Shown here: piece by piece, positions 28,223 through 37,061 of the stretch | Layout of the letters: every line of letters starts with the position of its first letter | Position numbering within the stretch: the stretch's first letter is position 1 | Origin: Pseudomonas fluvialis | GTDB lineage: Bacteria > Pseudomonadota > Gammaproteobacteria > Pseudomonadales > Pseudomonadaceae | DNA length: 64,000 bases | Reading direction: 5' to 3' | Assembly (NCBI RefSeq): GCF_014207935.1 | Contig: NZ_JACHLL010000005.1 | Location: 248,001 to 312,000 of the forward strand | Notes under the pieces: generated by a model | Database searches by the model: none | What the model was told of the DNA's origin: nothing | The model's input: the letters and a program-made list of their open reading frames with translations, nothing else | Made by a program: the position numbers and the translations under genes

Positions 28223-29527
28223 TCAGTGGGGCTCCTGGACCGCCTGCGCTGGGAAATGACAGCTGAACAGACTGCCATGACCGAGACTGCTGCTGATCGC
28301 CAGCTTGCCGCGGTGGCGCAGCAGCACGTGCTTGACGATGGCCAGGCCAAGACCGGTGCCGCCGGTGCTCGAGGAGCGGCTGGCATCGACGCGATAGAAA
28401 CGTTCGGTCAGGCGCGGGATGTGTCGCGCCTCGATGCCGATGCCACTGTCCTGTACCGCCACATGAATGCCCTGGGCATCCTGCCAGGCGCGAATGCACA
28501 CACTGCTGCCATCCGGACTGTACTTCACAGCGTTGAAGGCCAGGTTGGAGAAGGCACTGCGCAGCTCCGCCTCGCTGCCACGCAGGCTCAGGCCCGGCTC
28601 GACCTCCAGGCTGACCTGATGCTGGCGGTTGGCCGAGAGGGCGATGGCGTCATTGCGGATGCTCGTCAGCAAGGGCTCCAGCTGAATCGGCAGGCTGTCC
28701 GAGGGGTAGTCGGTGGCCTCCAGCTTGGCCAGCAGCAACAGGTCATTGAGCAGGTTTTGCATTCGCACGGCCTGCTGCTGCATCTGTTGCAGCGGTCGCA
28801 GCCAGCGCGGATTCACCCCTTCGACGTTGTCGGCGAGGGTTTCCAGGTAGCCGGTGATCACGGTCAGCGGCGTGCGCAGCTCGTGGGACACATTGGCGAC
28901 GAAGTCCTTGCGCATCTGTTCCAGCTGATGCACGCGGGTCACGTCACGCACCAGCATCAGGTGCTCGCAATTGCCATACAGGGTGATCTGGATCTGCAGG
29001 CGCATGCGCTCGTTGATCGGCGAAGGCAGCTCCAGCGGCTCGCTGTAGTTCTCCTCGGCAAAGTACTCCTTGAAACGCGGATGACGCACCAGGTTGCTGA
29101 TGGCCTGGCCACTGTCCTGCGGGGTCTTGAGGCCGAGCAGCTGCTCGGCGGCGATGTTCCACCACTCCAGGTTGCCATCGCTGTCGAGCATGATGATGGC
29201 GTCGCGCAGGGCCGCGGTGGATTCCTGCACACGGTCGATCACCGCCTGCAGGCGTCCGCGGGCGCGCTGATCACGGCGCTGCAGGTGATAGATGCTGTCG
29301 AACACTTCACCCCACAGGCCATGGCCATCGGGCGGCGGCTCATCCACCTGCTTGCGCTGCAACCACTGCTGCAGGCGCAGCAGCTGCCAGAGGGTCCAGC
29401 CCAGGTAGGCGGCCAGACCGACTACCAGCGTCCAGGCATACTGGCCGCTGAGCACACCCACCAGCAGGCAGGCGCCGAGCAAAAGAAGCAGGCGACGCAC
29501 CAGGCCGCCACGCCATTGTTGTTTCAC
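28223..29527 (-). CDS. phoR: Phosphate-regulon sensor kinase PhoR
   Basis: Membrane sensor kinase that phosphorylates PhoB on phosphate starvation. The GTG start at 29527 is preferred because AAGGA lies 6 bp upstream (AAGGACTCAGC); upstream in-frame codons have no such site. The 434 residues begin VKQQWRGGLVRRLLLLL. There are two membrane segments in the first 50 residues, no large periplasmic domain, then a PAS domain (about 105-200), dimerisation/phospho-acceptor NVSHELRTPLTV (H215) and an HATPase domain with FNAVKYSP and GTGLGLAIVKHVL. It follows phoB by 136 bp. Confidence 0.94.
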   Translation of the reverse strand: MKQQWRGGLVRRLLLLLGACLLVGVLSGQYAWTLVVGLAAYLGWTLWQLLRLQQWLQRKQVDEPPPDGHGLWGEVFDSIYHLQRRDQRARGRLQAVIDRVQESTAALRDAIIMLDSDGNLEWWNIAAEQLLGLKTPQDSGQAISNLVRHPRFKEYFAEENYSEPLELPSPINERMRLQIQITLYGNCEHLMLVRDVTRVHQLEQMRKDFVANVSHELRTPLTVITGYLETLADNVEGVNPRWLRPLQQMQQQAVRMQNLLNDLLLLAKLEATDYPSDSLPIQLEPLLTSIRNDAIALSANRQHQVSLEVEPGLSLRGSEAELRSAFSNLAFNAVKYSPDGSSVCIRAWQDAQGIHVAVQDSGIGIEARHIPRLTERFYRVDASRSSSTGGTGLGLAIVKHVLLRHRGKLAISSSLGHGSLFSCHFPAQAVQEPH

Positions 29528-29663
29528 GCTGAGTCCTTGTTGCGAGTGGCCACTGAATTTGCCGGGCAAAGCGCCAGGCCAGAGCGGCTGAAGCAGGCAG
29601 TTTACAGGGACGTCATCAAGTGCGCCCGCAGCCTGCTACCAAGGTTCATGCCAGTGGCGTGTA

Positions 29664-30353
29664 TCAGGCCTTGGTGGAGAAACGATAGCCGGTGCCGCGT
29701 ACCGTTTGCACCAGATTCTCGTAGACCTCACCCAGGGCCTTGCGCAGCCGGCGGATATGCACGTCGACCGTGCGTTCCTCGACATAGACATTGCCGCCCC
29801 AGACCTGATCGAGCAGCTGACCACGGGTATAGGCGCGCTCCTGATGGGTCATGAAGAACTGCAACAGGCGGTATTCGGTGGGGCCCATGTCGGCCGGCTT
29901 GCCGTCGATGGTGACGCGGTGGCTGATCGGATCAAGCAGCAGGCCACCGACTTCGATCGGCGTTTCGTTGTCACTGGCACCGGCGCGGCGCAGCACGGCC
30001 TTGAGGCGGGCCACCAGTTCACGCGGCGAAAACGGCTTGGTGATGTAGTCGTCGGCACCGACTTCCAGGCCCTGGATCTTGTTGTCCTCTTCACCCTTGG
30101 CGGTGAGCATGATGATCGGCGTGTCGGCGGTCAGCTCGTCGCGCTTCAGACGGCGGGCCAGTTCGATGCCGGAAGTGCCGGGCAGCATCCAGTCGAGGAG
30201 GATCAGGTCGGGCTGGCGGTCGACGATCAGCGCGTGAGCCTGCTGGGCGTTGTCCGCCTCCAGACAGTCATAGCCGGCCATTTCCAGGGCGACGGCAATC
30301 ATTTCACGAATCGGTGCTTCGTCATCAACGATCAGGATGGACTTACCAACCAT
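29664..30353 (-). CDS. phoB: Phosphate-regulon response regulator PhoB
   Basis: A 229-residue OmpR/PhoB-type regulator that binds Pho boxes and activates phosphate-starvation genes. The receiver domain has D10/D11, phospho-acceptor D54 in [13 protein letters not shown], and the ITKPF lysine. The C-terminal winged helix has [14 protein letters not shown] and ends [12 protein letters not shown] near-consensus Pho box lies upstream, so positive autoregulation is likely. phoR follows on the same strand. Confidence 0.97.
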   Translation of the reverse strand: MVGKSILIVDDEAPIREMIAVALEMAGYDCLEADNAQQAHALIVDRQPDLILLDWMLPGTSGIELARRLKRDELTADTPIIMLTAKGEEDNKIQGLEVGADDYITKPFSPRELVARLKAVLRRAGASDNETPIEVGGLLLDPISHRVTIDGKPADMGPTEYRLLQFFMTHQERAYTRGQLLDQVWGGNVYVEERTVDVHIRRLRKALGEVYENLVQTVRGTGYRFSTKA

Positions 30354-30405
30354 GGCGGGACCTCAGGGAACTGTCGGTTACTGCGCCGCATTAGATAACG
30401 GAATT

Positions 30406-30423
30406 ATTGCAGGGTTGTGACAG
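30406..30423 (-). promoter_or_regulatory. Pho box upstream of phoB
   Basis: Read on the minus strand, CTGTCAC-AACC-CTGCAAT matches the tandem consensus CTGTCAT-N4-CTGTCAT at 11 of 14 positions. It lies 52 bp upstream of the phoB start, with an AT-rich -10-like stretch (TTATCTAAT) between. The position fits PhoB autoactivation. Confidence 0.8.
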
Positions 30424-30458
30424 CCTGTACGCCCCGCCCGGTGCCTCAGGACAGTGGT

Positions 30459-31349
30459 TCAGCGCAGGGCGTAGTCGGCGATCAGTCCGAGCAGAATCAG
30501 CAGGCCGGCCCAGTGGTTGTGCAGGAACGCCGCGAAGCAACTGGCCGCGTCACGCTGACGGGTGCTGACAAACTCCCAGAGGAAGCAGGCCGCCGCGCCC
30601 GCCAGGCCCAGATAGAAGCACAGACCCAGGCCAAACTTGCTGCCGGCCAGCAGCAGACAGGCCAGCGCCAGCCCCTGCAAGGTGAGGATGATGACGCGGT
30701 CAGCGTCACCAAACAGGATGGCGGTGGATTTCACCCCGATCTTCAGATCGTCCTCACGGTCGGCCATGGCGTAGTAGGTGTCGTAGGCAACCGTCCACAA
30801 CAGGTTGGCCAGGTACAACAGCCAGGCCTCGGCAGGCACCGTGCCGGTCTCCGCCATAAAGGCCATCGGCATGCCCCAGGAGTAGGCAGCACCGAGCACC
30901 ACCTGCGGGTAGTAGGTGTGCCGCTTCATGAACGGGTAACAGGCCGCCAGCGCCGCGCCGCCGAAGGACAGCCAGACGGTATTGGCATTGGTGAACAGCA
31001 CGAGCAGGAAGCTCAGGCCAACCAGCACGGCGAACAGCATCACTGCCTCACGCGCACTGACCCGGCCGCTGACCAGCGGGCGGTGCTGGGTGCGGCTGAC
31101 GTGGCCGTCGAAATGGCGATCGGCGAAATCGTTGATGGCGCAGCCCGCCGAGCGCATGAGGATCACGCCCAGCGTGAAAATCAGCAGATTGCCCAACGAC
31201 GGCACGCCCTCCGCCGCTACCCACAGCGCCCAAAGGGTCGGCCACAGCAGCAGGTAGATGCCGATCGGCCGGTCCAGGCGCATCAGGTGGATAAAGGCTT
31301 CGGCGCGGGGATGCAGGCGCGCGACACTGGCCAGGGCTTTCTGGTACAT
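30459..31349 (-). CDS. ubiA: 4-hydroxybenzoate polyprenyltransferase
   Basis: Inner-membrane prenyltransferase that joins a polyprenyl diphosphate to 4-hydroxybenzoate in ubiquinone synthesis. The start [19 protein letters not shown] (296 residues) is preferred over one 19 codons upstream: it has GGAG 6 bp ahead, fits the family length, and avoids overlap with ubiC. Both Asp-rich motifs are present: [15 protein letters not shown] and [20 protein letters not shown]. About eight to nine membrane segments. It lies 26 bp downstream of ubiC, which makes its substrate. Confidence 0.95.
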   Translation of the reverse strand: MYQKALASVARLHPRAEAFIHLMRLDRPIGIYLLLWPTLWALWVAAEGVPSLGNLLIFTLGVILMRSAGCAINDFADRHFDGHVSRTQHRPLVSGRVSAREAVMLFAVLVGLSFLLVLFTNANTVWLSFGGAALAACYPFMKRHTYYPQVVLGAAYSWGMPMAFMAETGTVPAEAWLLYLANLLWTVAYDTYYAMADREDDLKIGVKSTAILFGDADRVIILTLQGLALACLLLAGSKFGLGLCFYLGLAGAAACFLWEFVSTRQRDAASCFAAFLHNHWAGLLILLGLIADYALR

Positions 31350-31375
31350 GCGGGACTCCGTCGGAATTGCGCCGA

Positions 31376-31930
31376 TTATAGAGTCAGGCCGGCCTGGCGT
31401 TGCCACAGGGCCGGCAGAAACACCTCCGCCACCAGCAGGCCCAGCTGTTCACGGCGAAAGCAGGAGCGCCGCGCCCACAGAGCATCTTCGCGCACGGCCG
31501 CCGGTAGCCAGGTGGCCGGGTAGTGGCAGGCCTGCAGCTCACCGCGGGTAAACGCGCTGTCGCTGAACAGCAACTCGCCCAGCGAACGGCTGCCGAGTGT
31601 GCGCAGATCAAAGCCGGACGCTTCCAGCGCCGGGCGCGAGGCCACGCTACGGGCAAACACCCAGGGCTGACCGCCACCCTGCAGGTACACCTCGCGCACC
31701 CAGCCTTCGGTACCGACAAGCACGCCGAGGGCCTCGCACTCATCGTCACGCAGAACCTGCCAGCCCTGCTGCAGCGGCTCGACAGTAAATTCGCCCGCAG
31801 CCAGCGCTGTCAGTCGGCGGGTTAGCGAACCCTGATCGAACAGCCAGTCATGCTGCAGCGCACTGGGCAGCTCCTGCAGTTGCCCGGCATTCAGCCAGCA
31901 CGGGGAATGGGCAAGGTCAGCGTTGGACAC
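31376..31930 (-). CDS. ubiC: Chorismate pyruvate-lyase
   Basis: A 184-residue cytoplasmic enzyme converting chorismate to 4-hydroxybenzoate and pyruvate, the first committed step to ubiquinone. Family features include [28 protein letters not shown], and the C-terminal [20 protein letters not shown]. The start is a GTG (complement ends at 31930). It is the first gene of a ubiC-ubiA transcript and is divergent from the rubredoxin gene across about 190 bp. Confidence 0.92.
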   Translation of the reverse strand: MSNADLAHSPCWLNAGQLQELPSALQHDWLFDQGSLTRRLTALAAGEFTVEPLQQGWQVLRDDECEALGVLVGTEGWVREVYLQGGGQPWVFARSVASRPALEASGFDLRTLGSRSLGELLFSDSAFTRGELQACHYPATWLPAAVREDALWARRSCFRREQLGLLVAEVFLPALWQRQAGLTL

Positions 31931-32123
31931 GAATCACGCCAGTCGAGAAAAAACGGGGCGGGCAGCTTATCATGTTTGCCTGCCGGCCCCGGCCACCCCC
32001 GACTTAGGGATGGCGGTTCGGCGAGCACTTGCGTCCACCGTGGCGCATCAGTACAACGCGCAGTGCGCGGTAGTCCGACAATCCAATGCCGGCGCAAGCA
32101 AGCCTGAACCGAGGTAGTAGTTG

Positions 32124-32291
32124 ATGAAGAAGTGGCAGTGTGTGGTGTGTGGCCTGGTATATGACGAAGCCAAGGGCTGGCCGGATGACGGCATCGCCGC
32201 CGGCACCCGTTGGGAAGACGTGCCGGCCGACTGGCTGTGCCCGGACTGCGGCGTCGGCAAGGCCGACTTCGAGATGATCGAAATCGCCTGA
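32124..32291 (+). CDS. rubA: Rubredoxin
   Basis: A 55-residue iron-only electron carrier. Two CxxC pairs, C6-V-V-C9-G and C39-P-D-C42-G, bind one Fe. The typical aromatic core (W4, Y13, W30, W37) and [12 protein letters not shown] are present. GAGG lies about 9 bp before the ATG. It should pass electrons from the reductase immediately downstream, usually to alkane hydroxylases or oxidative-stress acceptors. Only one rubredoxin is encoded here, whereas P. aeruginosa has two in tandem at this locus (recalled). Confidence 0.96.
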   Translation: MKKWQCVVCGLVYDEAKGWPDDGIAAGTRWEDVPADWLCPDCGVGKADFEMIEIA

Positions 32292-32415
32292 TTCGCGACT
32301 GCTGGCAACCCGGCGCCCACTCGGCGCGCCGGGCATTCTCTGCGGCGGTGTTCTTTTCCGCCGCTCCGGCGTCCATCGACGCCAACCCTGAACCCCTGAA
32401 TTGCAAGGAGTCGTC

Positions 32416-33564
32416 ATGAACGCACCCGTGGTGATCGTCGGTACCGGCCTGGCCGGCTATAACCTGGCCAAGGAGTTCCGCAAGCTCGACAGCGAAACCC
32501 CGCTGCTGCTGATCACCGCCGATGACGGACGCTCCTATTCCAAGCCGATGCTGTCCACCGGCTTCGGCAAGAACAAGGATGCCGACGGCCTGGCCATGGC
32601 CGAGCCCGGCGCCATGGCCGAGCAGCTCAAGGCTGAGATCCGCACCCACACCCGGATCACCGGCATCGACCCCGGCCACCGCCAGCTGTGGATCGGCGAG
32701 GAAGCCGTGCCTTACCGCGACCTGGTACTCGCCTGGGGCGCCGAGCCGATTCGCGTGCCGGTCGAGGGTGATGCCCAGGCACTGATCCTGCCGGTCAACG
32801 ATCTGGAAGACTACGCGCGCTTTCGCAGCGCCGCCGCCGGCAAGCAGCGCGTACTGATCCTCGGCGCGGGCCTGATCGGTTGTGAGTTCGCCAATGACCT
32901 GCTGCTTGGCGGCCTGCAGGTTGAACTGGTGGCACCCTGCGAACAGGTCATGCCCGGCCTGCTCCATCCTGCGGCGGCCGCCGCCGTGCAGGCTGGTCTG
33001 GAAGGTCTGGGGGCACGCTTCCACCTCGGCCCGGTGCTGGCCTCGCTGAATCATGAGGGCGATGCCCTGTGCGCGGAGCTGTCCGACGGCACGCGGATTC
33101 CATGCGATTTGGTGCTGTCCGCCGTCGGCCTGCGCCCACGCACCGCACTGGCCGAACAGGCCGGCCTGGCCTGTGGCCGCGGCATACAGGTCGATCGCCA
33201 GCTGCGCACGTCCCACGCCAATATCTACGCCCTGGGCGATTGCGCCGAGGTCGATGGCCTCAACTTCCTTTACGTGATGCCGCTGATGACCTGCGCCCGC
33301 GCCCTGGCACAGACCCTGGCCGGCACGCCGACAGCCGTCAGCTACGGCCCCATGCCCGTCACCGTGAAGACGCCGGTGTGCCCGCTGGTGGTGTCCCCGC
33401 CACCGCGTGGCCGCGAAGGCAGCTGGAGCGTGGAAGGCAGTGGTGCCGACCTCAAGGCACTGTGCCGCGATGGCGACGGCGCCCTGCTTGGCTATGCACT
33501 GACCGGCACGGCCGTGCAGGAAAAACTGGCACTTAATAAGGAATTGCCGGCGTTATTGGCCTGA
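32416..33564 (+). CDS. rubB: Rubredoxin-NAD(+) reductase
   Basis: A 382-residue FAD/NADH pyridine-nucleotide-disulfide-type reductase that reduces rubredoxin. The N-terminal FAD site is [19 protein letters not shown]. The second nucleotide site is [17 protein letters not shown] (about 150-166), and the FAD-closing motif is [10 protein letters not shown]. There is no redox-active CxxxxC disulfide, as expected for this class. ATG 32416 has a strong AAGGAG 5 bp upstream. It follows rubredoxin by 124 bp on the same strand. Confidence 0.93.
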   Translation: MNAPVVIVGTGLAGYNLAKEFRKLDSETPLLLITADDGRSYSKPMLSTGFGKNKDADGLAMAEPGAMAEQLKAEIRTHTRITGIDPGHRQLWIGEEAVPYRDLVLAWGAEPIRVPVEGDAQALILPVNDLEDYARFRSAAAGKQRVLILGAGLIGCEFANDLLLGGLQVELVAPCEQVMPGLLHPAAAAAVQAGLEGLGARFHLGPVLASLNHEGDALCAELSDGTRIPCDLVLSAVGLRPRTALAEQAGLACGRGIQVDRQLRTSHANIYALGDCAEVDGLNFLYVMPLMTCARALAQTLAGTPTAVSYGPMPVTVKTPVCPLVVSPPPRGREGSWSVEGSGADLKALCRDGDGALLGYALTGTAVQEKLALNKELPALLA

Positions 33565-33609
33565 TTGTCAGGTCTTCTGTCGGATTTGCCCTATACAAGG
33601 GAGGATTAA

Positions 33610-33620
33610 TTGTCCGACAA
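33610..33620. promoter_or_regulatory. 11-bp palindrome TTGTCCGACAA upstream of the HU gene
   Basis: A perfect palindrome around one central base, fitting the T-N-GT-N3-AC-N-A half-site pattern of FadR-type GntR operators. It is 132 bp upstream of the HU-like ATG. Part of it also pairs with 33572-33584 to form a possible RNA hairpin after rubredoxin reductase, so either reading is possible. Confidence 0.35.
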
Positions 33621-33751
33621 GACTGGCCAAGGCCACCTCGGCATGCCATTCTCGACGCTGCTCGCCGCAGGCTAGAGCCTGCGCCGCTTCAGGCGTCGCT
33701 CGGGAAGAGCAGTACGACAGACAACAACAACAAACCGTCAACGAGGCAATT

Positions 33752-34024
33752 ATGCGTAAACCGGAACTCGCCGCCGCTATCGCGGAAAAGGCCGATCTCA
33801 CCAAGGACCAAGCCAACCGCGTCCTCAACGCCGTGCTGGAAGAAATCACCAATGCGCTGAACCGCAAGGACAGCGTGACCCTGGTGGGCTTCGGCACCTT
33901 CCTGCAGCGCCATCGCGGTGCCCGCACCGGCAAGAATCCGCAGACCGGTGCCGCCGTGAAGATCAAGGCCAGCAACACCGTCGCCTTCAAGCCGGGCAAA
34001 GCCCTGAAAGACGCCGTCAACTGA
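33752..34024 (+). CDS. HU-family DNA-binding protein
   Basis: A 90-residue nucleoid protein that bends DNA as a dimer. Family features: MRKPELAAAIAEKADLTKDQA at the helical N-terminus, GFGTFLQRHRGARTGKNPQTG in the beta-arm region with the proline tip, and a C-terminal AFKPGKALKDAVN. Pseudomonads have several HU paralogues; the copy next to rubredoxin reductase and recG corresponds to the HupN-like one by position, which I infer rather than prove. A GC hairpin follows the stop. Confidence 0.92.
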   Translation: MRKPELAAAIAEKADLTKDQANRVLNAVLEEITNALNRKDSVTLVGFGTFLQRHRGARTGKNPQTGAAVKIKASNTVAFKPGKALKDAVN

Positions 34025-34031
34025 GTTGCCT

Positions 34032-34055
34032 GCCCGCAGCCAGCCGGCTGCGGGC
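34032..34055 (+). terminator. Hairpin downstream of the HU gene
   Basis: Perfect 10-bp stem GCCCGCAGCC / GGCTGCGGGC with an AGCC loop, 7 bp after the HU stop. A pyrimidine-rich but C-dominated tail follows (CTCTCCCCTCCCC). Confidence 0.65.
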
Positions 34056-34189
34056 CTCTCCCCTCCCCGCTCGATCGCCGCACGTTCTGCACATTTCCCC
34101 TCGAAAGACCGGCTGTAGTGGCCGCGACAAACCGCTACAATGCGCCGCCCCTGCCCCTCCACACCCACCCTTTCATCGAGGCTGCGCGC

Positions 34190-34582
34190 ATGAAATTCCG
34201 CTTTCTTCTCTGGATGCTGGGCCGCCTGATGGCCAAAGCCAGCCGCCAGAACCCCGCATTCCAGGAACAACTGGCCGGCAAGGACCTGGTATTCCAGCTG
34301 CATACCCTGGACGGCAAGCTGGCCCGTCACTACATCGTCAAGGATCAGCGCGTGGTCAGTCAGCGTGGCAAGGCCGAGAACCCGGCATTTGCCCTTGGCT
34401 TCAAGGATGCCGCCTACGGCTTCGCCACCATGACTTCGAAGAACAAGCAGCTGGCCTTCATGCAGGGCATCCAGAACAAGGACATCCAGATCCAGGGCAA
34501 CCCCATGCTGGTCATGTGGTTCCAGGGCCTGATGAAGCACCTGATGCCCAAGAAAAAGAAGCCTGAGCAGAAGGCTGCCTGA
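34190..34582 (+). CDS. SCP2-like conserved protein
   Basis: A 130-residue protein starting at MKFRFLLWMLGRLMAKASRQN. The body (about 30-120) resembles the SCP2 sterol-carrier/lipid-binding fold seen in UbiJ-like proteins: LVFQLHTLDGKLARHYIVKDQRV, an FALGF strand and a terminal WFQGLMKHLM helix. The C-terminus is lysine-rich (KKKKPEQKAA). Function is not established. ATG 34190 is used rather than the upstream in-frame start, which overlaps the probable promoter. Confidence 0.7.
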   Translation: MKFRFLLWMLGRLMAKASRQNPAFQEQLAGKDLVFQLHTLDGKLARHYIVKDQRVVSQRGKAENPAFALGFKDAAYGFATMTSKNKQLAFMQGIQNKDIQIQGNPMLVMWFQGLMKHLMPKKKKPEQKAA

Positions 34583-34621
34583 CTTTGCCGGGGCGGCGCT
34601 GGCAGGCGCCCGCCCAATTCG

Positions 34622-34769
34622 CTAGCAGGCTGTTGAAAAACGTTAGCGAGGCAGCCTGGCCTAGGCAAAACAGCCGAAGAAGCGCAGTTTACGAGCTGTA
34701 AATGAGCATTCTGAGGCTGTTTCTAACAACGGCCAGGCAACAGAGGTAGTTTTTTCAACAGCCTGCTAG
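34622..34769. mobile_element. Miniature inverted-repeat element (MITE-like)
   Basis: A 148-bp non-coding element bounded by perfect 19-bp terminal inverted repeats, CTAGCAGGCTGTTGAAAAA at 34622-34640 and its complement at 34751-34769. The outermost four bases are CTAG at both ends, which may be a target-site duplication. The interior is self-complementary (CCTGGCC/GGCCAGG, ACAGCC/GGCTGT, apex TTTAC-GAGCT-GTAAA), so the whole can form one long hairpin. No transposase is encoded. The core matches the palindromic insertion in recC. Confidence 0.82.
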
Positions 34770-34805
34770 GCTCTGCGCTGAACTTCTCGTCATAGAGCCT
34801 TTGCC

Positions 34806-35537
34806 ATGCGCTCCCTGGTCCTTTGCTGCACCCTCCTGGCCACCCCCGTATTGGCCGCTCCAGCTCAACCCGCCGCCCTCGAACCCGTGTTTGCCATGGC
34901 CGGCATCCGCCTGCTCTGCGAGCAGAGCGCGCCCCTGATCCAGCGCGGCCTGGAGCCGGCGCAACACCCGCAGGTGAGCAAGCTGTTCGGTGCCGATGCC
35001 CTGTGCGACGACCTGGCGCGGCGAGTCGCTCCGCAGCTGCAGCAGGCCGAACTGGAACAGGCACAAGCCCTGCTCGACAGTCCCCTGGCAGAGCGTTTTA
35101 CCGCCGCCGAGCGGGCCGTGGGCGAAGAGCCCGGTGGGCTGAAAACCTATACCGAGCAACTGGCTAGTCGCCCACCGCGTGCCGAGCGCGTGGAACTGGT
35201 GCACCAGCTGGATCGGCAGGCCCACACCAGCGAGCTGGCCACCCTGCTGCGCTACGAGGCCGGCAAGACCCAGGCCTGGCTCAGCGTGCTCAAGCGTGGG
35301 CAGAAGATCGACGAGCAGACCCTGACCACGCAGACGGCCAAACAGCGCGAGAGCCTGCAGCAGTCCAGCCAGAAAGGGGTCGAAGCCTTCATGCTGTATG
35401 CCTACCGCGGCATGCCCAGCCCGGAACTGGGCGAGTACGTAGCGCTGTATCAACAGCCCGCCGTGAAGAAGCTGCTGGACGCCACCCTCAAGGCCTTGCC
35501 CGAAGTGTTCGCCGCGAAGCGTCAGCAGCTGAAATGA
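34806..35537 (+). CDS. Secreted protein of unknown function (DUF2059-like C-terminus)
   Basis: A 243-residue protein with a signal peptide (MRSLVLCCTLLATPVLA, cut about residue 17-18), predicted periplasmic. The mature part is helical and Gln/Ala/Leu-rich. The stretch AYRGMPSPELGEYVALYQQPAVKKLLDA (split here: AYRGMPSPELGEY then VALYQQPAVKKLL) resembles the repeated helices of DUF2059-type proteins. No catalytic motif is visible. The gene begins 36 bp downstream of the MITE-like element, which may therefore affect its promoter. A strong terminator follows at once. Confidence 0.65.
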   Translation: MRSLVLCCTLLATPVLAAPAQPAALEPVFAMAGIRLLCEQSAPLIQRGLEPAQHPQVSKLFGADALCDDLARRVAPQLQQAELEQAQALLDSPLAERFTAAERAVGEEPGGLKTYTEQLASRPPRAERVELVHQLDRQAHTSELATLLRYEAGKTQAWLSVLKRGQKIDEQTLTTQTAKQRESLQQSSQKGVEAFMLYAYRGMPSPELGEYVALYQQPAVKKLLDATLKALPEVFAAKRQQLK

Positions 35538-35562
35538 AACAGGGGGCCACAGCCCCCTGTTT
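35537..35562 (+). terminator. Intrinsic terminator
   Basis: An 11-bp perfect stem AAACAGGGGGC / GCCCCCTGTTT with a CACA loop directly after the stop codon, followed by TCTT. The A-rich side could also stop the convergent HDOD gene. Confidence 0.9.
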
Positions 35563-35577
35563 TCTTACACCCGCGCC

Positions 35578-36984
35578 TCAGTGCGCCGGGTGGAATTGCG
35601 AGGCCAGCTCACGTAGCGCGGCCTCGGCTTCCAGTACCTTGCTCACCGCCTCCTCGGCCTTGTCGCGCGGAATCTCCAGGCGCTGCAGCAGGCTGTCGGG
35701 AATCTCTCCGGCCAGGCCGCTGCCGATACCGCGCTGACGCAGCAGGTTGACCGCCAGGTAGATCAGGTTGGCGTAGGCGCTGTGGCTGCCGCTGTAGTGA
35801 GGATCGTTCTGGAAACGCAGGGCGGTGGCCAGCTCCTCCGGCATATCCCAGAAACGCATCAGCCAGCTGCCGATCTGCTCGCGGGTAATGCCCAGCAGGT
35901 GCTGCTCGACATAGGGCGCGGCGAGGTGCGGATTGACCTCCAGATGGCGGCAGATCAGCGAGAAGTGCGGCGGAAACACATGCGCCAGCACCAGATAGCC
36001 GAAGTTGTGCAGCAGGCCGCCGAGGTAGGTCAGACCGGCCTCCGGGCGCTCGCCACGGGGCATGGCACGGGTCAGCCCTTCAATCACCGCGGCGGTGTAG
36101 ATCGCCTGCTGCCAGTAGGGCGTGGTCTGTTGCGGCTGGTCCTTGGGCAGGCTGAGGGTCTTGCCCAAAGCGAGACCGAGAGCCAGGTTGATCACCAGAT
36201 CGAAGCCCAGCACGCGGACGATGGCGTCCTCCACCGAGCGGATCTTGCCGGGCGCCGCGTAGTACGGCGAAGCCGCCCAACTGACCACCTGCGCGGCCAG
36301 CGCCGGATCGGTCTCGACCACGCCGGTGATGTCATCCACCGTGGCATCCGGATCGACGCGCAGCTTGACAATCTTCTGCGCGGTTTCCGGCAGCGGCGGA
36401 ATCTCGATGGTTTCTTCCAGACGCTGCTGGATACGGCGCGCCGTGAAATTCTGCACCGCCAGGGTAATCTCGGCACGGTCGTCGTCGGGACGGTCGAGGT
36501 TCGGACGGATATTGGCCAGCGGTTCGCCAAAGCGCGCGGCACTCGCCTTGGCCAGCAGCGGCTTGAAGTCGGCACTGGCGATTTCCAGCAGCAGCCCGGG
36601 CGTACCGGAGTCCAGCAGCAGGGTCTCTTGCTGCAGCAGACGCTCGTCATACAGGCAGGGCGAGCTGGTCAGCGGCGGCAGGGCCGGCAGGCTGTGCAGA
36701 TCGTGCTTGCCGAGCATGCGCTCCAGGCGCTCGGGTTTGACCGCCACCAGCTTGCGGCCGGTGAGTTCGGCCAGGCGAGCCAGATCGAGCAGTTGATCGC
36801 GCGGAAACAGCGCCAGCAGGGCGCCCACCGCGTCGTCCAGGAGGACCGCCTGCACCCGCTGCGCCGGGTCCTGTTCGGCACATTCGGCCACCGCCCGGTA
36901 GGCAATGCCGACCTTGGCCAGCAATTGCTGGATCATCATCGGAACCTGCGGCGTGGTATCGGGGGCGAGGGCGACTTCGGTCAT
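35578..36984 (-). CDS. YbaK-like/HDOD-domain protein
   Basis: A 468-residue cytoplasmic protein starting at MTEVALAPDTTPQVP. The N-terminal part (about 15-150) resembles YbaK/ProX aminoacyl-tRNA deacylases (VGIAYRAVAE, AVLLDDAVGALLALFPRDQLLDL). The HDOD domain (about 195-400) includes IPPLPETAQKIVKLRVDP, an HNFGYLVLAH-type metal-site remnant and HLLGITREQIGSWLM. HDOD proteins usually act in signalling; enzymatic activity is often lost. The same domain fusion is found next to recG in other pseudomonads. It lies 77 bp downstream of recG. Confidence 0.82.
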   Translation of the reverse strand: MTEVALAPDTTPQVPMMIQQLLAKVGIAYRAVAECAEQDPAQRVQAVLLDDAVGALLALFPRDQLLDLARLAELTGRKLVAVKPERLERMLGKHDLHSLPALPPLTSSPCLYDERLLQQETLLLDSGTPGLLLEIASADFKPLLAKASAARFGEPLANIRPNLDRPDDDRAEITLAVQNFTARRIQQRLEETIEIPPLPETAQKIVKLRVDPDATVDDITGVVETDPALAAQVVSWAASPYYAAPGKIRSVEDAIVRVLGFDLVINLALGLALGKTLSLPKDQPQQTTPYWQQAIYTAAVIEGLTRAMPRGERPEAGLTYLGGLLHNFGYLVLAHVFPPHFSLICRHLEVNPHLAAPYVEQHLLGITREQIGSWLMRFWDMPEELATALRFQNDPHYSGSHSAYANLIYLAVNLLRQRGIGSGLAGEIPDSLLQRLEIPRDKAEEAVSKVLEAEAALRELASQFHPAH

Positions 36985-37061
36985 GACGGTAACTCGGCGG
37001 CGATCATTTTCCGCAGTATAACCAGCCCCATGCATTGCGGGTGTGGCGGTCGTCGATTGCT

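Noticed and set aside
34622..34769. Remnant of a full insertion sequence
   Set aside because: Only 148 bp, fully self-complementary, and no transposase-like codons; a miniature inverted-repeat element fits better.
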